Positions 46,558-57,000 of a DNA stretch of 64,000 bases are shown here, piece by piece (positions within the stretch are counted from its first letter, which is position 1; each line of letters opens with the position of its first letter). The DNA lies in NCBI RefSeq assembly GCF_910596095.1, contig NC_056534.1, forward strand, positions 38,005,588 through 38,069,587, given 5' to 3'. The DNA is from Thunnus maccoyii (lineage: Eukaryota > Chordata > Actinopteri > Scombriformes > Scombridae). The notes below the pieces were generated by a model. The model saw only the letters and a program-made list of their open reading frames with translations, ran no database searches and was not told where the DNA came from. The position numbers were made by a program, and so were the translations under genes.

Positions 46558-46935
46558 GTATATGTATGTGTATATATATATATATATATATATGGGTATA
46601 TGTATGTGTATATATATATATATATATATATACATACATACATACATATACACACACACACGTAGACTAAACCTTCACATGTAAATCACATCTGAAAGCT
46701 GCTTAAAGGCTGCCATGTAAGATAATTAAGGCTTTCTTGTGTTCATTGAGCCACAGGTGTTCAGTGTACCTGCCAACTAACCTAAAATGAGATTATCGGT
46801 CTTGGCCAGCCTCACACGTCTCTTTTTAAAGTGCAGTTGGGTTCTCCGGATCTCCGGATCTCTGGGTCTCTGGTCCTCATTGTATGTGGAGCTGCAACAG
46901 CTGCATCTGCTGGTTACTGAGAGGAAGAGGAGTCA
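46096..46935 (-). pseudogene. Decayed pde6h copy F
   Basis: On the minus strand, 46190-46096 aligns with the second coding exon of copies A-E: ATTTGGAGATAATAC matches ATTCGGAGACGACATC, and the match continues through GAAATATGGAGTAACTTAGAC against GAAATATGGAATTGTTTAGAC. It has many changes and is shorter. About 46935-46797 aligns weakly with the first coding exon; GTAACCAGCAGATGCAGCTG corresponds to the region around the ATG, which is destroyed. The order is right for a minus-strand gene. An AT-rich minisatellite has expanded between the two exons. It cannot encode a functional gamma subunit. Confidence 0.72.
46441..46660 (+). repeat. AT-rich minisatellite (TATGGGTATATGTATGTG plus TA runs)
   Basis: Five TATGGGTATATGTATG(T)G blocks separated by (TA)n runs of different length, then CATA and CA repeats. 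It lies between the two exon remnants of pseudogene F. Confidence 0.9.
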
Positions 46936-49808
46936 GGTCACTGCGGTGGATATGATGATGTTAACTTATGATATTATAAAAGGTTGGCTCCTGCAGAGAT
47001 GATTGGATATAACAAAATAACAGAAAGCCACCAGAAAGAACATTCAGTTTGTTTATTTAAGCGCAATGACTGCTAACTGTATTTGTAGGTATCTGGAGTA
47101 AAAATATCCACCCACTGCCTATTTTTACACTCTGGCTGCAGGATTAGACTTTGCAAAGTCACAGACAGCACATGTACAGTAGTCATGCCAGGTAAATCAC
47201 ACTGTGTACTTTACATGTGGCCTCGTTTTCTACATTTCTACATTCTCTGTTCTAATGTTTTCTGGCTGCCCTGAGCAATTTCAAGCAGCTTTAGCATTTT
47301 ATTTTGCCCTGTAAGTGTCCTGAGTTTACAGTAGCATCCAGCATTGGTATTCATAGATCTGTGTGACTGAACATACAGTATCTGCTTCATTATTTTCTTT
47401 GAGATATGCTGCACAAGTATAGGCTATTCTGCCTGCTGTAATGGGTTTGGTAAAATCATGTATTTGTAATTCAAATAACTTTGCTCTGAGTCACCTTCCT
47501 GCTGCTTAAACTGCTGACGTCACATGCTGTTTTTCCTGTCATAACGTTCAAAGTCATTTAACATTACTCACTCTGATATCCAGTAATTGTTCCTGAAATC
47601 AAAAGACCTAGAGTATACACATTTTATACTGCAGTTTTATGCTTTAAATTTAATTTGTATTAAAGTGTTCTATGTCGAAACATCTGTCCACAGATAACCA
47701 AGAACTGAACCCTGAAGTTAAGAAATACCTGCTTTTTACAGCCGAGCTGTAAGAAACATCTGAATACTTTCAGGATGATGCAGCCCTCACTTCTTCTTGA
47801 GTGTTTGTTTCTCTTGAACCGTGGTGCTGCAAAGTGTGAATTTCTCTGAATGGCTACAGCAGAAACAAACTGACATGTCATTATTAAAGCTATCGTGCAT
47901 AGTAAGAATACACTCTCCTGACTGAAAAGTGCTGGATTAGTCAAATTTGACCAGCAACAGCATGGCTCAGCCATTTGAATAATGGTAAACTGGTTTTTCA
48001 CTTTTATTGTGAAGTGTAAACATTCTGAGAAACATTTTTGTGTGTCATAAGTGAACACGTGCAGTAGAATAGTGTCATACTACTGCTGACAATGAGGCTT
48101 GGTAAATCTTTCCCCAAATTGCAACCTATACATCCAAAAATCACCCACAAACCATACGATGTGTATGAGAATACATTTCCTAGAAGGAGAGTCCTTGTTT
48201 CTGTTATAGCAACATGCAGACTCTGTGTATATACACTGTATGTCTCTAGTTTCTCTTTTCTTCTCACACACTCTCTTCTCTTATCAATTATTAATGTTCT
48301 AACATCACAAATGTATATATTCCATCTCATATTCCAACAGCTGGTCTGCAAGACAGACAAAGAACAACAACATCTCTGCAGGCTGAGAGCAGTGAGGAGG
48401 CACGTTGCAGAACCTGCAATACTCCAGGTGATGCCTGTCAGCTCCCCACCAGAGTTTCCTGTTTGTCACTTAGTTCTTTGCTCTGGCACGAAGGTACGAC
48501 TGTTCACTCAGCGGCGAGGCGAGCTGACAGCTTGCGTGCTGTAATCGGACTGGGACTCGTCCATATGGGTCACTGCAGACAGATTCAATGTGTGTGTGTT
48601 TAGCTGTGTGTGAGTTTTGGTTTGTCAGGGCTGTGCTGCTGAGACTAAAATTGGCCATGATTACAGTATATGCACACAGTGATTTTTTACGGTGCCAATT
48701 GTGCTATTTTTTTTTTTTTTTTTTTTTTTTACATAACCTTAAAATGCAAAAAGTGTTGTTTGAAAGATGGTCATGCATTAATAATCATTTAAACATTGCA
48801 TCTCAAAATAGATCTATATGCATGCTAATGTGCACAGTGAAAGGATCTCTGCATGTTTCTTTAATATAAAATCTACATATTTGAGATTATTTGCACTTCA
48901 TGCAAACAAATGAACCAATGAAAATGTTTTAAAGTACCAACAATGCACATGCAGCTGACACATACAGTAATCTCCAATATATTCTCGCATCTGAAGGAAA
49001 ATGTGGAACTGTTGTAAACAAGCAGCTCCCACCTCATTTTGTTGTTTCTGAAACTATATTCAAGCGTTGTCTTGAAGTACTTTTTTCACACAATATATGC
49101 AATTATTACATCGTTATGTGAGATAATTTAGAGATACATTTTACTTCCAGTATTCTTAATAAATAAAGCTTCCTATTAACAACAAGCTGTCATTCAACAC
49201 AAACATTTTCCTCTTCTTTTATGTTGATGCCAGCAATTTCATTAAAAACATTGAGTTTATCATTAGTGGTTATTTCAGTAGTCATGACTTGTGTTTAATG
49301 AAAATGTTATTTGCTGTTTTGTTTATGTTGTGGGCAAATTACTGCCTAATTATTGGTTTACTTACATAGTTTTTAAGGACAATATCCTGCTTTTTTTCCC
49401 ACACTGATTAGTTGCAATTTCATTTTAGTAATGAACACCTGCTAATTATTATTTTATTTCCTGCCTGTAATTTACACTTTACAGCATATTTCTGGTATTT
49501 TGCATCTTTGCACCACATGGCTGAAGGATTATACAGTGTAATACTGATAAGTCAAGTGTCAGAAGGCTTCCCCATCCTCGGTGGACCCCTGACATAACCA
49601 TCAGACAGTCTGTAAGCTGTTTCCAACCCACCCAAGAAATCCATACTGCAAACACTCCCACACAGTTGACACAGTAACCGTGACCCACTTCATATTAATC
49701 CTCAAACATCAACACTCCAGACCAAACATCCCAGTCATGAAAAGGCACAGAAATTTTGAATATTACTTTTAAATTGTGTTAGTTTTCTTTCAATCAGCAG
49801 TAAGTATT

Positions 49809-49942
49809 TCAAAGAAAAAGGTTAAATTCCTGCACACACGTATCACCTCTGCATTGATTTATTAAAAAGTGTCAGTGTTTCGGTCACAGGGACCTTTCTG
49901 AAGTCTTGATAAGTGTGTGCGGGAATTGACTTTTTTTCTTTG
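49809..49942. mobile_element. Short inverted-repeat element (possible MITE)
   Basis: Ends of about 35 bp are imperfect inverted repeats: CCTGCACACACGTATCA on the left, TGATAAGTGTGTGCGGGAAT on the right. About 65 bp between them includes GTTTCGGTCACAGGGACC. The family is not identified. Confidence 0.45.
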
Positions 49943-50980
49943 GAGGTGGATCTTCAGGGAAATTGAATCTCTGCACGACAGGACAGACTGAGGAAGTAGT
50001 GTGCGTGTTGCCTTCTGCTCTTGTCACAGAAATATTTCCCCATTAAAACCGGCTTTGTCTTCTGTGTCTGTGTGAATCAGCTGCTCTCTCTTTGACCCCG
50101 CATCTGAATTCTTTCAACTATCTTCCTGTTTTAGGGCTTAAATATGTTTTGCGTTTCTTAATGTTACTTCATCTCTATTAAAAGACATTTGAGTTTGCAT
50201 GTGCACATTGCATAAGTCAAACTCTGGCAGCATCAGGAGCAGCTCAGGAGCACGGTCTGAGGATTAATACCACCACATGATGCGAGACCTTCAAACACAC
50301 AGCATGTGTCAAAGCCTAACAAGGTTAAAGGTTGTGTAACTGAGGTTTGAGAAATAGTGACAGCTTTAACCTGGCCACAATCTAAATACCAGTAATCCAT
50401 CAGGGTGAGGTTTACCAGTGTTACATCACCTCTCACCACTAAATTCTCCTCTCTGCCTGCATGTAAACTTAGAAGAAGCATTAAGTCTGGCTGATCTGCT
50501 GGGGCCACTCACGCACACTGTGCAAAGTATCACTTCTGAGAAAAAAGTCAGTCTTCTTTACCCGGCAACCTAATGCACAACAGCAAAATAAATATGTAAT
50601 TCAACAGAGGAAAGAGTTTTAAGATTAAGGTTGAGATTGTGGTGCAGAGCTCTGATGACTTATAAAGGTGTTCTGTCAGTAGCTCTTAAATTGACTTAAA
50701 AAAAAAATACACCAATGAAACAAACAAGTGTTTTAAAAAATCTCATAGTTTTGCAAAATTGGTTTATACAGATAGTAAGCAGAGAATGTACTCAACATTT
50801 CTTTTCCTTTAAATAACATTCATTCTTATTTAGAGAGAAATGATGATTAACCAAGATTTAGTTTTGTGTTCAAACACATAACACAGTATAAAGCAGTAAA
50901 AAACAAGAAAGTGTTATAGATTAACTAATGATAACAACAAGTACATCTGAAATCAGTCATTATCAATGATAAAAACAGTT

Positions 50981-51064
50981 TTACATGTTATTTACATGTT
51001 ATTTACATGTTATTTACATGTTATTTACATGTTATTTACATGTTATTTACATGTTATTTACATG
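50981..51064 (+). repeat. 11-bp tandem repeat (ACATGTTATTT)n
   Basis: Between seven and eight exact head-to-tail copies of an 11-bp unit. Confidence 0.95.
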
Positions 51065-53981
51065 TCTGCTGAGCTTCAAAAGAAACTGAAATGATTTTGA
51101 TGACCTGCTGCATTAAATGTCTGTTTGTAACAATTTGATGAATTTACGTAATAATTACAGAACTATCATGCTGATTTTCAACTTCACTATATTGATATCC
51201 TGTTTAATGCAGTTCGTCTTCCTCCTTCACCTTCACACTCTGAATGTTTCCACCAACATGTAATCAGACCTTTAATTTATTCATTCAGTCATCAGTAAAA
51301 GTGAGTTTAAAGCTGCCATGATAAAGGAAAACACATCACGGATCCTGTGTGAGTATAAACTGATGTCTTAATTTCTGCCGCTGTGTGTATTGTAATTCTA
51401 ACTTTTGCTTTGTTTATTTGTAGCAGCAGTTATATGAGCGACTGTGCCTGTAATTTGAACGTAAACGGCATCCTCTTTGAGTCTGTTGTTCAGTCAGAAA
51501 CTGCTGAAACCAGCGTTTCACATTTCTTTGTGTCCTTCTTGCTCTGCCTCTCTGCATCCTTCTCATTATCTCAACGGTTCCCCGGAAGGCTTTTGTGTCA
51601 GGAATACCATAAACAACAACATTACTGCGAAGCATATGTGTCAGCACTCTTATAACTTAAAGATTGTAAAATGCAGCTAGAAACAGAAAGTCTTAACCAG
51701 AACTTTGAAATAAAATCTAAAAGGAGACATGTATGCAGAGATGCAAGTGATACAAACAATAAGAAACTATTCTTGATGCGTTTGACTTACACTGAAAGGG
51801 AAATAGACATGTAGAGGATATAAATATTGAACTATTTGATCTTCAGCACAAGAGCACAAAATAACATCCCTGCTGCAAGCCATTAAAAAGTTACAGAGCA
51901 AGACTTTTGTCATGATTTTTACATTATAAGTTATCTTTATTTTATTGCCCTGCTGTGACACTGAGGAGTAAACATTTGTAAGAAGCTTTAAGTGTGTCTC
52001 ACCTGAGAAGAGTTGCATGCTCATGCATCGTCACTGCTGTGACGTCTGTGTATGTGAATTACACAGAAGTCATAAGTCTATGGCATTAAGTGTTGTCCTA
52101 CTTTGCAGTATTAGTGATGCCCTGCTGTCTTTAAGCCCCATGTGAACATGGGATGCCCACGTCGTCATAATATACACCAACGCTGTTAGCCAGGTAACAG
52201 ATTTAAATTTGTTTACAATAATATATATCACTATTGTTTGATTTCTACTTGTTTCTATATTCATACAGTTATGTCCCATTTCCTCTCCCCTCATGGACAG
52301 AAAAACTTACTGCTATTTTATTTATTGTATGTCTTTAATATGTTTTACATATTATGGCACTTGTTGCCTCACAGACCAGATCTCATTAGTCTCATTCTTG
52401 CACTGACCACATCAGGACAGTTTTAAGAGACACTTTGTGCTCGACACAAACAGATGTGCAGCTTTTATAACAATAACCTGTTTTTCATACAAAAGGTTTT
52501 ACACGTGTATATGAGAAGTGTTTGGATTTACTTTATGCAAACCCACACAGTCACACGAGGAGAAAGTTTACAGGGTTCAGACCACAGCTGTTGCTACCGT
52601 CTTGTCCTTACGAGGTCATTGTATTTTAGTGCATGCGGCTTGTTTTTCTGCTCTGTGGTCGACCAAAGTGTAACTTGCATGCAGTTTTTAGCACATTTCC
52701 TTTTAAGAGGGAAAAATGTTTAAACTCTGAGTAAAACATCAGACTTGATATAAAACATTTTTTTTTGAGTTTATTGTAATTATTGGTGTTACTGATTAAA
52801 ACTGCAAATCAGTGACTTTTAGTTTGTTGTTTTAGGGTCAACATTAAGGACAGCGTGTGTCTGATGGTTACTGATGTTTTTCTCTGTTAACTAATTATTG
52901 GAACAAACTTTTTATGTATTGTTTCTTCACTCAAAATATTTGATTTTATTACATTTAAATATCTGTAATAAGCTGATCTCTGGCATGATGGTGATCATTA
53001 AAAGGCACTGACACTAATTTTACACTTATAGTATCTTTTTACATGAAGACATTTGCTGTGTGCACTTCCTGCCTAACACTAGTCTGGATATATAACTGGT
53101 GACTGCTCACATGATATAAAAACAGCATAACATGGAGTTCATGGTGACATTTCATGATGACTGAGGTCACCTTCAGTCACTTATACAGCTGATTAAATCT
53201 TGTTCTCATAACAGTTTGATTTTCCTTCTATCAAGAGATGTTTAGTGTAAATTCTTCAGATATATTTGTTTACAGTCATTGAAATACATACCTGTTATCC
53301 CCCCCCCCAAAAAATGCAGATTTTATTTTGTCTTCAAATACCTGCTGTAATTCCAAACATCACATATTCTCCTACTATAATTAAAAAAAATACTTAACTA
53401 AGTGTGGCTGCATGATGATGAATAAACTGGGTAGGACTTGTGTCCCTCATGTGGTGAACACACCAAAATGCAGCCTGGTTAATCTCCCATTCTTCACTGG
53501 TCACACGTCTCCTTACTGGTTATTTGCAGCCTGCCTGGGGATAACGCATGACTGTTACCCAACTGAGCCTCCTACGCACAACAACTTTATGTAACACATT
53601 GCAGCACAAAACATTTTAAGAGCAAAGTTGTTAAGATGCTACTAACAAGACATAAGGTGAGTGATGTTGTGTGGACACGCTGGATGCAGGAAAGCAAAAG
53701 TCAAAGAAATTCACTGTATCATTGACCCGTTCTGCAATAGCACAGGCCCACACACACACACCTGTCCCCTGTCCTACAGCGACACGTACTCCAATGTCCC
53801 AGCACCCCAACTTATCAAGAACACCTGGCTGGTTCCCATGAAGCCTCCAATCACAACCCACCTCCAGCTGCCATGTGGCGACCGTCAGAGAGCTGACACG
53901 ACTCTTTAAACAGAGTCAAGCAGCTTGTCTGGTCTTTTTGGTTTTTCCTTTGGTTTATCTGCCGGCCTGTGAAGTCGAAAC

Positions 53982-54039
53982 ATGCTGCTCACTCTGTGTT
54001 TCTCCCTCCTGGTGTCTTCTGTCTTTGCCACAGAGACAG
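53982..54039 (+). CDS. erp27: erp27 exon 1: signal peptide
   Basis: ATG at 53982 opens a hydrophobic leader of about 16 residues ending FA-TET. Donor ACAG|GTAAAT. A CTTTAAA stretch about 80 bp upstream could be a TATA-like box. Confidence 0.88.
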
Positions 54040-57000
54040 GTAAATTGATTTAAATATAATTTATATGCATAACATGTATATGTATAATAAATGTATATAC
54101 ATATTTTTGTAATCTAGTGCTCCTCTCTCTGCTCTCAATATGAAGTGTTGCAACACTGATCTACTAATATACAGTTTTTAGGGATGGCAATGTGTCCGTC
54201 AGACTGAAATATTTCAACTACTGGATGCATTCCCATGTCAACTTTGTTCAAGCATTCATGGTCCTCAGATGAGGAATCCTCTGGTGATCTGCTCACCATG
54301 ACGTTCACATTTGTGGTTTTGAGTGAAAAATCTCTACAACTATTGAATATATATTGCCATGAAATTTTGTGTAGACATTCACGTCCCGCTCAGGATGAAT
54401 TGTGATAACTTTGGCGACCTCTTATCTTTTCATATGGTGCCGTCATCAGGTCAGTATTTGAAGTTGTCCAATACTTTGGTTTGTAAAACTCATGACATTC
54501 CTATCAGCCTTAGCTGTACTTTTTTTAGTGCTAATTGGAAATGTTAGCATGCTGGACTAAAATGGTGAACATGGTAAACATTACAAACATTTAGCATTTT
54601 AGCGTTTTCAGCTCAAACCACCGCTGTGTCTAAGTATAACCTCACAGAGCCGCAAGCATGCTTGTAGACTCTTAGTATTGTTATGACAATGACACGACTG
54701 CAAACTATGTAGAATTATGTGTCAAGTAGTGCGTGACTGTGGCTCAGCAGGTAGAGCGGCTTCCCCACTAATTGTAGGGTTTGATTCCTTACTCCTCCTG
54801 TCCATATGTCGACGTGACCTTGAGCATTACAGAGTTTCTGTTGATGGTCAGCCCAGCGCCTCGCCTTTGTCTTTTAAGATAGAAAAGCATTATATTAATG
54901 CAGTCCATTTACTATTTTTGTGTAATTCTGTGTCTTTCTTTCACAGACAGTGCCCTTCCCAGGCTGACTGACACCAACGCTGCTGAGGCCTTCATTGACT
55001 CTGCTGAAGTGGTGGTCATCGCATTCCTGGAGGTCAGACAAAAAGGAAATGAGGTCACACAAAGAAACAAGTCATCTTAAAAACAAACCCACACAGACTT
55101 TTTTGTGGTTTATTTTATTATGCTAACATGCATGTGACAAACCAGACATAACCAGACAAATTAGCAAAGAGTGAGACGGTGAGATCGCCAAAAATACTGC
55201 ATTTGTTTGCACCCGTCTTGGCGATACTGTCATGAATAGATTTCAAAGAAAGATATATTTCCTGTGGCCACACCTTTGGCAGCGCTGGTGCTGTGAGGAC
55301 AAAGGGTGGCTGGCTGGCTGTCTGTCCCACAGAGGCGAGCCCTTTGGCCAGAATCTGTGTGCCAGGGAAGATGGCAGGCTACTGGACAGGAAATACATAC
55401 GTATCTGAAGTCTTGTGGGATTGGCTCAATTGACCTTCTCATAAACAAGTGCAAAGGCAGAGAGAGGGTTCATGAGAGGAGCGTGCAAGAGAGAAAAGAA
55501 GAGCACATAAGGATAACAAAGTAGTTGGTCCGTGATGCTGAAGGCAAAGGAAGACCAAAATATTTGTGCAGTGACTCACGGTGAATGAGCACATATTACA
55601 GGCTGCAAAATGATAACATGGATCGCCAGAGTGAACGCAATACTGTCTCAGAAATAACCGTGATTTACCATCTTCTAGGTCAGTCTCATCTCTCCTCCCG
55701 GTGTGTTTGTTTCTCTATCACTTGCTCTCTTTCTGCCACCTTCATTCCATTTTCTTTTTATTAATATTATTTTTTTGCTTTGAAGAGAAAGAATTAACAG
55801 GAGATTATGATGTGTGTCCCCCAAACCCGCTGGTGGTCTTTGAGAGAGAGAAAAATTCTTGTTGAGATGAAGAAAACATCAAAAAAAAAAAAAAACCCAC
55901 TCCTATTCCCAACACTAACCTCCACGGGTAAAGTGTTGCATCAAAAAAAATCAAATTCCAGATGGTTCTGAATAAAAAGCCCATTTATAAAACATATATA
56001 GTGGTTATGATGTGCAGCGGTGGAGGATGTATTAAGTTAAGTGAAAAAGTAAAAAGTAGTAATACCATCATGTAAAAATGCTCCATTACAAGTGAAAGTC
56101 TTCCATTCAAAAATGTATTTAACTAAAAGTTTGTAAGTTATCAACAAAATGACCAGCGGAAGAGCTCAGGTAATTCTTATATTTTAAAGTTATGTAACTT
56201 TATTATTTCAGATTGATTAACATGTAAGCTGTATTTTAACATTACAGCTGGTCTAGTTATAATTTTACTTACTTTATATGCTTTTGGTCAGTTTTATGTA
56301 AAACACATCATAATCTGCAAGCAAGTAATTACAGCTGTGGAATACATGTTGTGTAGTAAAAAGTACAACATTTCCCTCTGAAATGTGGTTTAAAGTAGCA
56401 TAAAAGTGACGTACAGTATGTGAGTGCAAACGACAGTACAGTGCTTGAGTGAGTATACTTTAACTTTCCACCACATCAGTGCATGGTGGGGGGGGGGGGG
56501 GGGGTCTTATAAGTGCCGCCTGGCACAGATGTTTAATCCGACCCATGTATGAATACGTCCCCCTCTTTTTAAAATGTGCCTTATTGGCACAGTATAGGTC
56601 TAATAATTCACAAATTCTAAGAAAAAAGACAAAAGGTATGCTCAGTACAACACAATGTATTAATGAAAGAAAAAGACATTTAAAAAAGGACAATAATATG
56701 TGTCTTTCCCTTTTATATTTCAGGGAGAGGAGAGTCATGGCTATAAGGAAATTGTGGCAGCTGCGAAAGTAGTCGACTCAGTCCCTGTAGCCATTTGCAC
56801 TGAGAAAGAGGTGTGGGCTGACTACAGCGTCGACTCAGACACCATCACAATCTTCAGAAAGGTATTTTACACCTTAATGACTGTGCATCAGTTTTACATC
56901 ATGAGCCGTCTTTCACAATGATAAATGTGATGAGTTCAATCAGTCGTATGATGATGGCGTGATGTGATCCAGGCAGATAACCACCAGGAGAACCTTGTAC

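Larger units (their letters stand above)
46936..53900. other. Intergenic region with no supported gene
   Basis: I find no recognisable protein or RNA gene. The open frames are short and have no family match that I can see. It contains an 11-bp tandem repeat, a hairpin-like short element near 49810-49942, and poly(T) near 48710-48730. Confidence 0.6.

Noticed and set aside
46325-46684. Overlapping open frames rich in Tyr/Ile on both strands
   Set aside because: They are translations of a TA-rich minisatellite, not genes.
48340-48430. Exon-like stretch with acceptor CCAACAG and donor CAG|GTGATG
   Set aside because: Isolated, no homologous peptide, no neighbouring exons in phase.
50233-50508. 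Minus-strand open frame of 91 codons
   Set aside because: No recognised family; the sequence resembles interspersed repeat DNA and no splice context supports it.
51383-51655. Overlapping open frames on both strands near 51.4-51.65 kb, tested as a possible MGP or other secreted protein
   Set aside because: No match to the Gla-domain or any family I know; no convincing splice structure.
54740-54800. tRNA-like A and B boxes
   Set aside because: They belong to a decayed SINE; the sequence does not fold into a complete tRNA.
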